Origin: Candidatus Stoquefichus sp.
GTDB taxonomy: Bacteria > Bacillota_I > Bacilli_A > Erysipelotrichales > Coprobacillaceae
NCBI GenBank assembly: GCA_021768625.1
Contig: JAETUM010000005.1
Location: 1 to 64,000 of the forward strand
Direction of reading: 5' to 3'
Length of the DNA: 64,000 nucleotides
The position numbers and the translations under genes are program-made. The first letter of the stretch is position 1, and each line of letters begins with the position of its first letter. The notes under the pieces were generated by a model. That model was not told where the DNA came from and made no database searches. It saw nothing but the letters and a program-made list of their open reading frames with translations. This document shows, in pieces, positions 44,128 through 52,430 of this stretch.

Positions 44128-45717
44128 ATGTATTTTACATCATATCAATTTATATTATTTTTATTGATTTTATTTATAGCTTATTATTTAGTCAAGAAGA
44201 AGTATCAATGGATACTTCTTCTTATTGGAAGCTATATTTTTTATGCTTTTGCAGGTATTGAATATTTGTTTTATTTTGCAACAACAACGATATCAACTTA
44301 TTTGATTTCACAAAGAATAAAAAAAGTTAAAATAAAACAAAAAGAGTATTTAAAGATTAATAAAGCAGATTTAAGTAGACAAGAGAAAAAGGAATATAAA
44401 AAAGTAATGAAAGCTAAACAATGGCATTATTTATTAATATGTTTATTGTTTAACTTTGGGGTTTTAGGAATTGTTAAATATACAGATTTTATGATTGGAA
44501 ATATCAATGGGATTTTATCATTATTTCATGGTGAACCATTATCATTTATGAATTTTGCATTACCTATGGGTATATCTTTTTATACATTTCAATCAATGGG
44601 ATACATTATAGATGTTTATCGTGGAACTTGTGAAGTGGAAGATAATATTTTTAAGTTAAGCTTATTTATTTCTTTTTTTCCACAAGTTATTCAAGGACCT
44701 ATTAGTCGTTTTAAAGATTTATCACAAACATTATATCAAGAACATGATTTTGATTTAAAAGCAATATCATTTGGATTACAAAGAGTTTTATGGGGATTCT
44801 TTAAAAAATTAGTGATTGCAGATAGAATTTTGGTTGCTGTTAATACATTAATTGGTGATCCTGCAACATATGATGGAATCTTTGTTCTTGTAGGTATGAT
44901 TTATTATGCTATTGAATTATATGCTGATTTTACAGGTGGTATTGATATTACAATTGGGGTTGCACAAATGTTTGGTGTGCATTTAACAGAGAACTTTGAA
45001 CGTCCTTATTTTTCAAAGAATATTGCTGAATATTGGCGTAGATGGCATATTACAATGGGAACATGGTTTAAAGATTATATCTTTTATCCGTTATCAGTCA
45101 ATCCAAGAATGTTGAAATTTTCGAACTGGTCACGTCGAACATTTCCTTCAGGAATAGGCAAAAGAATTCCAGTTTATGTATCAAGTTTTATTGTTTGGTT
45201 TGCAACAGGTATATGGCATGGAGCAAGTTGGAATTTTATTGTATGGGGATTGTTAAATGCTGTAGTGATTTGTTTAAGTGAAGAAATGAAACCTTTTTAT
45301 GAATGGTTTCATCAACATTTTCATGTTGATGGAAAGACTTCCTATAAAATCTTTCAAATTGCAAGAACATTTTTATTAATGAGTTCATTAAGAATATTAG
45401 ATTGCTATAGAGATGTTCCACTATCATTTGCTATGTTTGGCTCTATGTTTACAAAGTTTAATTTTTCTGAAATATTCAATGGAGCATTAATGAATTTAGG
45501 ATTATCTATGATTGACTATATCATTATTATTATTGGTGTTTTTGTAATGTTCATGGTAAGTTTTATGCAAAGAAAGGGAAGTATACGAGAAAGAATTGAT
45601 AAAAAACCTGTGATTGTTAAATTCTTTGTTTATTATGTGTTGATTTTTGCTATTGTGTTATTTGGAGCATATAGCATTGGTTATGATGCAAGTCAATTTA
45701 TATATAATCAGTTTTAG
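44128..45717 (+). CDS. MBOAT-family DltB-like transferase
   Basis: A 529-aa membrane-bound O-acyltransferase with about 11 helices. MBOAT signatures are present: the region YWRRWHITMGTWFKDYIFYP and the catalytic His in VWFATGIWHGASWNF. It corresponds to DltB, which passes the carrier-bound amino acid across the membrane. It is longer than typical DltB (~400 aa), partly because of a charged cytoplasmic insert near residues 65-95 (KVKIKQKEYLKINKADLSRQ). It is coupled to the carrier gene. Confidence 0.9.
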   Translation: MYFTSYQFILFLLILFIAYYLVKKKYQWILLLIGSYIFYAFAGIEYLFYFATTTISTYLISQRIKKVKIKQKEYLKINKADLSRQEKKEYKKVMKAKQWHYLLICLLFNFGVLGIVKYTDFMIGNINGILSLFHGEPLSFMNFALPMGISFYTFQSMGYIIDVYRGTCEVEDNIFKLSLFISFFPQVIQGPISRFKDLSQTLYQEHDFDLKAISFGLQRVLWGFFKKLVIADRILVAVNTLIGDPATYDGIFVLVGMIYYAIELYADFTGGIDITIGVAQMFGVHLTENFERPYFSKNIAEYWRRWHITMGTWFKDYIFYPLSVNPRMLKFSNWSRRTFPSGIGKRIPVYVSSFIVWFATGIWHGASWNFIVWGLLNAVVICLSEEMKPFYEWFHQHFHVDGKTSYKIFQIARTFLLMSSLRILDCYRDVPLSFAMFGSMFTKFNFSEIFNGALMNLGLSMIDYIIIIIGVFVMFMVSFMQRKGSIRERIDKKPVIVKFFVYYVLIFAIVLFGAYSIGYDASQFIYNQF

Positions 45718-45726
45718 GAGGAAATT

Positions 45727-46800
45727 ATGAAAAAGAAGATATCTATTATGATTATTTCAATATGTCTGATTGTTTCAACATTTTTCCTTCTTCAAAACTT
45801 ATTGACACCGAAATATATAAGTGAAGTCCCTGAAGGAAGTTTAATAGGTGAATATTATAAAGAAGAAAAATATGATCATAATGTTGTCTTTATTGGAGAT
45901 TGTGAAGTTTATGAAAATTTTTCACCAATAACATTATGGCAAAATTATGGTATCAAAAGTTATATACGTGGAAGTGCCCAACAACTTATTTGGCAATCTT
46001 ATTATTTGATGGAGGAAACACTTCAGTATGAAAAACCAGATGTGATTGTTTTTAATGTTTTATCATTAAAATATGATGAACCTCAAAATGAAGCATATAA
46101 TCGTTTGAATCTTGATGGGATGAAGTGGTCTAAAAGTAAATGGAATTCTATACAGGCATCAATGATGGAAGAAGAATCAGTGATTGATTATATTTTCCCA
46201 CTTCTAAGATATCATCAAAGATGGAGTGAATTGACATCTGAAGATTTTGAATATTTGTTTAAAGAAAAACCTCAGTTATCACATAATGGCTTTTTAATGC
46301 GTGTTGATGAACTGGGTGTTGATACTATTCCTGAAGCTCAACCTCTTGCAGATTATCAGTTCTCTGATAATTGTTATAAATATCTTGATAAAATGGTCGA
46401 ATTATGTCAAGATAATGGAGTACAATTGGTTTTGATAAAAGCACCAAGCCTTTATCCAGCATGGTACGATCAATGGGATCAACAAATGCAAGATTATGCT
46501 AAAAAGAATCATATTGATTATATTAATTTTTTAGATGATATTGAAAAGATTGGGTTAGATTTTCAACATGATACTTATGATGCAGGACTTCATTTGAATT
46601 TAAGTGGAGCTGAAAAATTATCAAATTATTTTGGCCAATATTTACAGGATAAATATCATATTAAAGATAGTCGTCAAGATAAAGAGGCATCAGTACGTTG
46701 GAATAAGAAAGTTAAGTTCTATAATGATATGAAAGAGGATCAATATCAAGAACTCAAAAAATATGGTTATTTAAAAAGTTATGGAGCAACAGAGAAATAG
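45727..46800 (+). CDS. SGNH-hydrolase-fold DltD-like protein with Cys at the nucleophile position
   Basis: A 357-aa protein with an N-terminal signal anchor (residues ~5-25) and an extracytoplasmic SGNH-like domain. Block I reads VVFIGDCEVYENFSP where most relatives have G(D/S)S; the usual catalytic Ser is a Cys. Block V is kept as YDAGLHLNLSGAEKL, giving Asp and His. In dlt systems DltD completes transfer of the amino acid to the polymer. I recall similar GDCE proteins next to MBOAT genes in other gut Firmicutes, so the Cys may be a subfamily trait. Confidence 0.82.
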   Translation: MKKKISIMIISICLIVSTFFLLQNLLTPKYISEVPEGSLIGEYYKEEKYDHNVVFIGDCEVYENFSPITLWQNYGIKSYIRGSAQQLIWQSYYLMEETLQYEKPDVIVFNVLSLKYDEPQNEAYNRLNLDGMKWSKSKWNSIQASMMEEESVIDYIFPLLRYHQRWSELTSEDFEYLFKEKPQLSHNGFLMRVDELGVDTIPEAQPLADYQFSDNCYKYLDKMVELCQDNGVQLVLIKAPSLYPAWYDQWDQQMQDYAKKNHIDYINFLDDIEKIGLDFQHDTYDAGLHLNLSGAEKLSNYFGQYLQDKYHIKDSRQDKEASVRWNKKVKFYNDMKEDQYQELKKYGYLKSYGATEK

Positions 46801-46809
46801 GAGGTTTCT

Positions 46810-47301
46810 ATGAAAAAATTATTAATAGTTTTAGCAGCAGTATTTATGTTAGTGGGATGTTCTTCAGATTCAGGTGATAAAAAAGATACATCAGTTAATG
46901 AAGAAGGATTTGTATTTGAAGTGAATGGAACAGCCATTTCAATGAATGAAGATACATCATCTATCTTAGAAGGTCTTGGAAAAGAACTTTCATATTATGA
47001 AGCAAAAAGTTGTGCTTTTGAAGGAATGGATAAAACCTATACATATGCTGATTTTCAATTATTGACATATCCAAAAGATGATAAAGATTATGTCAATTCT
47101 GTTGTATTAAAATCTGATACAGTTGCTACTCAAGAAGGAGTGTCTATAGGAGATACAAAAGCAAAGGTTGAAGAAAAATACGGAAAAGATTTTGAAGACA
47201 AGAATGGAGCTTATGTTTATACTAAGGGAAAATCAAAGTTAGAATTTATTTTTACTGATGATACAGTAACTTCTATCACTTATACAGCAATTACAAAGTA
47301 G
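46810..47301 (+). CDS. Putative lipoprotein of the dlt-like operon
   Basis: A 163-aa secreted lipoprotein: signal MKKLLIVLAAVFMLVGCSS with a lipobox (LVGC, Cys 17). The mature part has an NGTAISMNEDTSSILEGLG stretch, a CAFEGMDKTYTYADF segment and a G(V/D)-type IGDTKAKVEEKYG element. AGGAGG precedes the ATG, nine bases after the SGNH gene. No named family is recognised. It probably acts with the SGNH protein on the cell surface (inference). Confidence 0.82.
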   Translation: MKKLLIVLAAVFMLVGCSSDSGDKKDTSVNEEGFVFEVNGTAISMNEDTSSILEGLGKELSYYEAKSCAFEGMDKTYTYADFQLLTYPKDDKDYVNSVVLKSDTVATQEGVSIGDTKAKVEEKYGKDFEDKNGAYVYTKGKSKLEFIFTDDTVTSITYTAITK

Positions 47302-47317
47302 ACTATGTCTACTTTTT
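47295..47317 (+). terminator. Terminator of the dlt-like operon
   Basis: AAAGTAGAC pairs with GTCTACTTT over a three-base loop, followed by TT. It overlaps the stop codon of the lipoprotein gene. Confidence 0.65.
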
Positions 47318-47408
47318 AAGCACTTTTGTTGATGAAATAAAAATGATGTGTTAGACTCAGTATATAAAATCAAGAAAGAATCATAATATAAAGAGAAAGG
47401 ATGATATT

Positions 47409-47717
47409 ATGTCAAATGTATTACATGTTAATAGTCAAGAATTTAATGAATTACTTTCAAATAATGAAGTTGTTTTTGTAGATTTTTATGCAAATTGGTG
47501 TGGGCCTTGTAAAATGCTTGCTCCAAGTATTGAGAAGTTAGCAGATGAACATCCAGAAGTCAAAGTTGTTAAAATAGATGTTGATCAAGAACAAACTCTT
47601 GCAATGCAATATCAAGTGCAATCTATTCCAACATTAATTACATTTAAAAATGGACAACCTGTTGCTAGACAATTAGGATTTATTCCATATGAAACATTAG
47701 AATCAATGATTCAATAA
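47409..47717 (+). CDS. trxA: Thioredoxin
   Basis: A 102-aa thioredoxin, the general cytosolic disulfide reductase. It has the WCGPCK active site in DFYANWCGPCKMLAPSIEKL, the buried Asp earlier (VFVDF), and the cis-Pro loop QSIPTLITFKNG. Length and motifs are standard. No reductase is adjacent. AGAAAGGATGAT provides a weak RBS. Confidence 0.95.
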   Translation: MSNVLHVNSQEFNELLSNNEVVFVDFYANWCGPCKMLAPSIEKLADEHPEVKVVKIDVDQEQTLAMQYQVQSIPTLITFKNGQPVARQLGFIPYETLESMIQ

Positions 47718-47744
47718 TATCTACATCATGTAGATATTTTTTTG
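47718..47744 (+). terminator. Terminator after thioredoxin
   Basis: ATATCTAC and GTAGATAT form a hairpin over ATCAT, followed by a run of seven T. Confidence 0.85.
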
Positions 47745-47773
47745 TTGACAAAAGAAGTAGTATATGATAGACT
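47745..47773 (+). promoter_or_regulatory. Promoter of the marR-ABC operon
   Basis: TTGACA (47745-47750), 17-bp spacer, TAGACT (47768-47773). Confidence 0.75.
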
Positions 47774-47776
47774 ATT

Positions 47777-47790
47777 GTTCGTAACCGAAC
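47777..47790 (+). promoter_or_regulatory. Putative MarR operator 1
   Basis: GTTCG-TAAC-CGAAC, a perfect 5-4-5 inverted repeat directly after the -10 box, overlapping the probable transcription start. A related element lies at 48283. Confidence 0.6.
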
Positions 47791-47806
47791 GAATGAGGTG
47801 TAGTAG

Positions 47807-48250
47807 ATGTATCGAGATCCAATTGGTCATAGATTAAAGACAGTAAATAATTTAATGAAACGTTCAATGGATAAATTCTTTGGACATAAACCTGATAGAG
47901 CAACTCTTATGCATACATGGATTATTGGTTTCTTACAAGATCGGGAAGATCAAGGGAAAGATACTTTCCAAAAGGATATAGAAATAGAGTTTTCTATTAA
48001 TCGTTCAACAACATCAGAGATGTTGAAATTAATGTGTAAAAAGGGAATGATTGAAAGAATTCCAGTTTCACATGATGCAAGATTAAAGAAGATTGTTTTA
48101 ACTAATCAAAGTAGAGAGTTTAATCATCAGATGGATAATCAAATGAAAATGATGCATGAGCGTTTAGTAGAAGGTTTATCACAAGAAGAAATTGATACAT
48201 TTATAGTACTTATAGATAAATTAATAAACAATATAAAAAAAGAATTATAA
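47807..48250 (+). CDS. MarR-family repressor of the adjacent ABC exporter
   Basis: A 147-aa winged-helix regulator. The DNA-binding region is FQKDIEIEFSINRSTTSEML followed by the wing VSHDARLKKIVLT; helical dimerisation segments lie at both ends. It is the first gene before two ABC exporter half-transporters, the usual arrangement for a drug- or metabolite-responsive pump. Similar inverted repeats before marR and before the transporter suggest it controls both. The inducer is unknown. Confidence 0.88.
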   Translation: MYRDPIGHRLKTVNNLMKRSMDKFFGHKPDRATLMHTWIIGFLQDREDQGKDTFQKDIEIEFSINRSTTSEMLKLMCKKGMIERIPVSHDARLKKIVLTNQSREFNHQMDNQMKMMHERLVEGLSQEEIDTFIVLIDKLINNIKKEL

Positions 48251-48272
48251 TCAGGGGAACCTGATTTTTATC
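48249..48272 (+). terminator. Short hairpin after marR
   Basis: ATCAGG-GGAA-CCTGAT followed by TTTTAT. It may reduce read-through from marR to the transporter genes. Confidence 0.5.
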
Positions 48273-48282
48273 TAGTTTTATA

Positions 48283-48311
48283 GTTCGTTAGCAAACAGTT
48301 TGGTTGCGTAC
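48283..48311 (+). promoter_or_regulatory. Putative MarR operator 2
   Basis: GTTCG-TTAG-CAAAC (48283-48296) is a near match to operator 1, and GTTTGGTTGCGTAC follows at 48298-48311 as a second related half. Spacing between marR and the transporter gene makes a local regulated promoter plausible. Confidence 0.5.
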
Positions 48312-48334
48312 TTTATGAATAGGAGGTATTGGAC

Positions 48335-50065
48335 ATGTTAAAAACTTTAATGAAAGAAATCAAACAATATAAAAAAGCATCTTTTTTAACTATGTTTTTT
48401 GCTGTTACAGAGGTTATTCTTGAAATTTTAATTCCATTCATGATGGCTAAGATTATAGATGATGGTATACAGGCACAGAATATGAATGCAATTCTTCAAT
48501 ATGGATTTGTGATGTTTTTACTTGTTATTGGAACATTATCAACAGGTTTTTTAGCAGGTAAGTATGCATCTTATGCTTCAACAGGTTTTGCTGCTAATCT
48601 AAGAGATGCCATGTATACACATATTCAAACATATTCTTTTTCTAATATTGATAAATTTAGTACAGCAGGGTTAGTTACAAGATTAACAACAGATGTTACT
48701 AATGTACAAAATTCATATCAAATGCTGATTCGTATGTGTATTCGTGCACCAATGAATTTGATTTGTGCTATGGCAATGGCATTAATGATCAATGTGAATT
48801 TAAGTATGATTTTTATTGGTGCTATAAGCTTTTTAATCATTGTTTTAGGTTTTATTATGTTTTTTGCTATGAAATATTTTAATGAAGCATTTCCTAAATA
48901 TGATGACTTAAATGAAAGTGTTCAAGAAAATGTTGTTGGAATTCGTGTTGTCAAATCATTTGTTCGTGAAAAGTTTGAAAATGAAAAGTTTCAAAAAGCA
49001 TCAAATAATATTTATAAATTATTTGTGAAAGCAGAGAGTGTTTTAGCTTTTAATAACCCAGCTATGATGGTTGCTGTTTATTCTTGTATATTATTACTAT
49101 CTTGGTTTGGTGCTCAAAGTATCGTAGGTGGTACTTTAACAACTGGAGAATTAACAAGTTTATTTAGTTATGTTATGAATATTTTAATGTCATTAATGAT
49201 GTTATCAATGGCTTTTGTTATGATTACTATGTCAATTGCTTCGGCAAAACGTATTAGTGAAGTCATTAATGAGCAATCAGATTTGGTATCACCAGAAAAT
49301 GCATTAATGGAAGTTAATAATGGAAAGATTGACTTTCATCATGTCACATTTTCATATAAACATGGGACAGGCGAGCCTGTATTAAGAGATATTGATTTGC
49401 ATATTGCTTCTGGTGAAACAATTGGTATTATTGGTGGTACTGGAAGTGCTAAGAGTAGTTTAGTTAATTTGATAAGTCGTCTTTATGATGTCGATGATGG
49501 TTGTGTTTGTGTTGGAGATGAAGATGTAAGACGCTATCATTTAGAAGTCTTAAGGGATGAAGTTGCTGTTGTTTTACAGAATAATGTTTTGTTTTCTGGA
49601 ACTATTTTAGAAAACTTAAGATGGGGTAAAGAGGATGCAACTTTAGAAGAGTGTGTAGAAGCTTGTCGTCTTGCATGTGCTGATGATTTTATTCAAGAAT
49701 TTCCTAAAAAATATGACACATATATTGAACAAGGTGGAACAAACGTATCTGGTGGACAAAAGCAACGTTTATGTATTGCTAGAGCATTACTTAAAAAGCC
49801 AAAGATTTTAATTTTAGATGACTCTACAAGTGCTGTAGATACAGCCACTGATGTAAGCATTCAAAAGTCATTTAAGGAATATATTCCAGAAACAACAAAG
49901 ATTATTATTTCTCAACGTATTTCAAGTGTTCAAAATGCAGATCGTATTATTGTTTTAGATGATGGTATTGTGAGTGGTTTTGCAAGTCATGATGAATTAT
50001 TAAAAACAAATGATATTTATCGTACAATATATGAAACACAGACAAAAGGGAAGGAGGAAGCATAA
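48335..50065 (+). CDS. ABC exporter half-transporter with degenerate catalytic site
   Basis: A 576-aa exporter half: six membrane helices (residues ~15-310) and an ATPase domain. Walker A is GGTGSAKSS, the signature is VSGGQKQR, and Walker B reads LILDDSTSAVD, with Asp in place of the catalytic Glu. The D-loop and switch His region reads IIISQRISS, with Gln in place of the His. Such a half normally pairs with a canonical half in heterodimeric multidrug exporters (LmrCD/BmrCD type). The ATG at 48335 lies eight bases after AGGAGG. Confidence 0.9.
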   Translation: MLKTLMKEIKQYKKASFLTMFFAVTEVILEILIPFMMAKIIDDGIQAQNMNAILQYGFVMFLLVIGTLSTGFLAGKYASYASTGFAANLRDAMYTHIQTYSFSNIDKFSTAGLVTRLTTDVTNVQNSYQMLIRMCIRAPMNLICAMAMALMINVNLSMIFIGAISFLIIVLGFIMFFAMKYFNEAFPKYDDLNESVQENVVGIRVVKSFVREKFENEKFQKASNNIYKLFVKAESVLAFNNPAMMVAVYSCILLLSWFGAQSIVGGTLTTGELTSLFSYVMNILMSLMMLSMAFVMITMSIASAKRISEVINEQSDLVSPENALMEVNNGKIDFHHVTFSYKHGTGEPVLRDIDLHIASGETIGIIGGTGSAKSSLVNLISRLYDVDDGCVCVGDEDVRRYHLEVLRDEVAVVLQNNVLFSGTILENLRWGKEDATLEECVEACRLACADDFIQEFPKKYDTYIEQGGTNVSGGQKQRLCIARALLKKPKILILDDSTSAVDTATDVSIQKSFKEYIPETTKIIISQRISSVQNADRIIVLDDGIVSGFASHDELLKTNDIYRTIYETQTKGKEEA

Positions 50066-51921
50066 TGAATAAGAAGAAAAATGTTTTAGGAAGATTATTA
50101 AAAAGAGTTTTTCAATATTATGGCATTCATTGTTTTATTGTTCTTATATGTATTATTGGACAGGCTATGTGTACAGTTCAGGGAACTTTGTTTATGCAAA
50201 CATTAATAGATGATTATGTTATTCCTCTTATGAATGTTCCTTCTCCAGATTTTAGTGGATTGTTTCATGCATTAACAAGAATGGCATGTATCTTTGGATT
50301 AGGTGTTCTCTTCTCATATACTTATCAACGTATTATGGTAACTGTTACACAAGGCTTTTTAAGAGATTTAAGAGGCGAATTGTTCCAACATATGGAAACA
50401 TTGCCAATTCAATATTTTGATAGACATACACATGGTGATATTATGTCTATTTATACAAATGATATTGATACACTTAGACAATTAATTAGTCAATCTTTAC
50501 CACAACTTGTTTCAAGTTCTATAACAATAGTAACAGTTTTTATATCAATGCTCACATTAAATATTCCATTAACGATATTAAGTGTTATCATGTTATGTGT
50601 TATTTTATTTGTTTCACGTAAAGTAGGAAGTTTATCAAGTCGCTATTTTATAAGACAACAACAAGAATTAGGAAAAGTTAATGGTTATATTGAAGAAATG
50701 ATTTCAGGACAAAAAGTTGTTAAGGTCTTTAATCATGAAAAAGTTGTTATTGATGATTTTAGAGAAATTAATGAAAATTTAAGGGATACAGCATATCAAG
50801 CAAACAAATTTGCAAATGTTTTAATGCCTTTAACAATTCAAACAGGTAATGTTTCTTATATATTATGTGCAATTGTAGGAGCATTGATGGCTTTATCAGG
50901 TCGCTTTGATTTAACAATTGGAACATTAATTTCATTTATGACATTAAATAAGAATTTTAATAATCCAGTCGGACAAATTTCTCAACAAATTAATGCAGTA
51001 GCCATGGCACAAGCTGGAGCAAAAAGAATTTTTGATTTATTGGATCAAGAAAGTGAAAATGATCAAGGAATTGTGACTTTATGTAGAGTGAAGTATGTTG
51101 ATGGAAAAATGGTTGAGACAAGTGAAAGAACAGGTCATTGGGCTTGGCGTCATCCAAGAAATAACGGAGATGTTGAGCTTGTTGAAATGAAGGGTGATCT
51201 TCGTCTTGAAAATGTAGACTTTGGATATGTAGAGGATAAGATGGTTTTACACAATATTGATGTATTTGCGAATCCAGGAGAAAAAATTGCATTTGTTGGA
51301 GCAACTGGTGCTGGAAAGACAACAATTACAAATCTTATTAATCGTTTTTATGATATTCAAGGTGGAACAATTACTTATGATGGTATTGATATTAAACTCA
51401 TTAAAAAAGATGATTTAAGAAGATCGTTAGGAGTTGTTCTTCAAGATACTCATTTATTTACAGGTACAGTCATGGATAATATTCGTTATGGACGTTTAGA
51501 TGCAAGTGATGAAGAATGTATACAAGCTGCAAAACTTGCCAATGCTGATGGTTTTATTAGACATTTACCAAATGGATATGAAACAATGTTGACAGGGGAT
51601 GGAGCTAATCTTTCACAAGGACAAAGACAATTACTTGCTATAGCAAGAGCAGCTGTTGCAAACCCACCTGCACTTATTTTAGATGAAGCAACATCATCTA
51701 TTGACTCACGTACAGAAAAACTTGTTCAAGACGGTATGGATAAATTAATGGATAATCGTACAACATTGGTTATTGCTCATAGATTATCAACAATTAAAAA
51801 TAGTGATTGTATTATGGTGTTGGATCATGGGCGTATTATAGAAAGAGGGAATCATGAGTCTTTGATGAAAGAAAAAGGTAAGTATTATCAGTTATATACA
51901 GGTATGATTGAAATGGATTAA
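50065..51921 (+). CDS. ABC exporter half-transporter with canonical catalytic site
   Basis: A 618-aa exporter half, coupled to the previous gene by a one-base overlap. Walker A is GATGAGKTT, the signature is LSQGQRQ, Walker B LILDEATSSID has the catalytic Glu, and the H-loop is VIAHRLST. The ATPase domain has an insert-like stretch before Walker A (TGHWAWRHPRNNGDVE). Together the two halves give one consensus and one degenerate ATP site. Substrate unknown. Confidence 0.92.
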   Translation: MNKKKNVLGRLLKRVFQYYGIHCFIVLICIIGQAMCTVQGTLFMQTLIDDYVIPLMNVPSPDFSGLFHALTRMACIFGLGVLFSYTYQRIMVTVTQGFLRDLRGELFQHMETLPIQYFDRHTHGDIMSIYTNDIDTLRQLISQSLPQLVSSSITIVTVFISMLTLNIPLTILSVIMLCVILFVSRKVGSLSSRYFIRQQQELGKVNGYIEEMISGQKVVKVFNHEKVVIDDFREINENLRDTAYQANKFANVLMPLTIQTGNVSYILCAIVGALMALSGRFDLTIGTLISFMTLNKNFNNPVGQISQQINAVAMAQAGAKRIFDLLDQESENDQGIVTLCRVKYVDGKMVETSERTGHWAWRHPRNNGDVELVEMKGDLRLENVDFGYVEDKMVLHNIDVFANPGEKIAFVGATGAGKTTITNLINRFYDIQGGTITYDGIDIKLIKKDDLRRSLGVVLQDTHLFTGTVMDNIRYGRLDASDEECIQAAKLANADGFIRHLPNGYETMLTGDGANLSQGQRQLLAIARAAVANPPALILDEATSSIDSRTEKLVQDGMDKLMDNRTTLVIAHRLSTIKNSDCIMVLDHGRIIERGNHESLMKEKGKYYQLYTGMIEMD

Positions 51922-51926
51922 TAAAA

Positions 51927-51970
51927 AGAAGATAAAGTGATATGTTTATAGCATAGACTTTATCTTTTAT
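51927..51970. terminator. Bidirectional terminator between convergent genes
   Basis: AAGATAAAGT and ACTTTATCTT form a stem with T-rich sequence after it on the plus strand and an A/T-rich flank for the minus strand. Confidence 0.7.
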
Positions 51971-51986
51971 TATAGAAAATATTTAT

Positions 51987-52430
51987 TTATAAAATACGAT
52001 TAATTCTTTTTATTTCATCATCTTTAAAAACATACTCAGGATCTTCATAATATTTTGCCATAATATCAGCATCTTTAATCAGTTCACTATAAACATCATC
52101 AATTTGCTGTTTATGACTATGAAGACGAATGGCAGTTGTTATCATGTTGATTTCATCTTCAGTGAAATCATATTGATGAAGTATTTGTTGGGTCATTTCA
52201 CTAGAGATAACTGCATGGTTAAAGGAATTATGATGAATAAACTGACTATAATCATGGAACAATCCAATAATACTTGCGATTTCAATATCAAGTTGTCTTT
52301 CTCTAGCATAAATTTGACATAAAGTACATACTTGAATTGTATGAAAGTAAGCTTTTTGTTTATATATACCAAAGCAATTTTTTTCAATTTCTTTGAAGAA
52401 TAAATCTTTTAATTGTTCATATCTATTCAT
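51987..52430 (-). CDS. HD-domain phosphohydrolase
   Basis: A 147-aa protein with an HD metal-binding set: His in YFHTIQV, GLFHDYSQF (the HD pair), an additional His (FNHAVIS) and a later Asp (LIKDADIMAKY). This is the pattern of small HD hydrolases acting on nucleotides or phosphate esters. It overlaps the upstream methyltransferase gene by four bases. Substrate unknown. Confidence 0.85.
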   Translation of the reverse strand: MNRYEQLKDLFFKEIEKNCFGIYKQKAYFHTIQVCTLCQIYARERQLDIEIASIIGLFHDYSQFIHHNSFNHAVISSEMTQQILHQYDFTEDEINMITTAIRLHSHKQQIDDVYSELIKDADIMAKYYEDPEYVFKDDEIKRINRIL

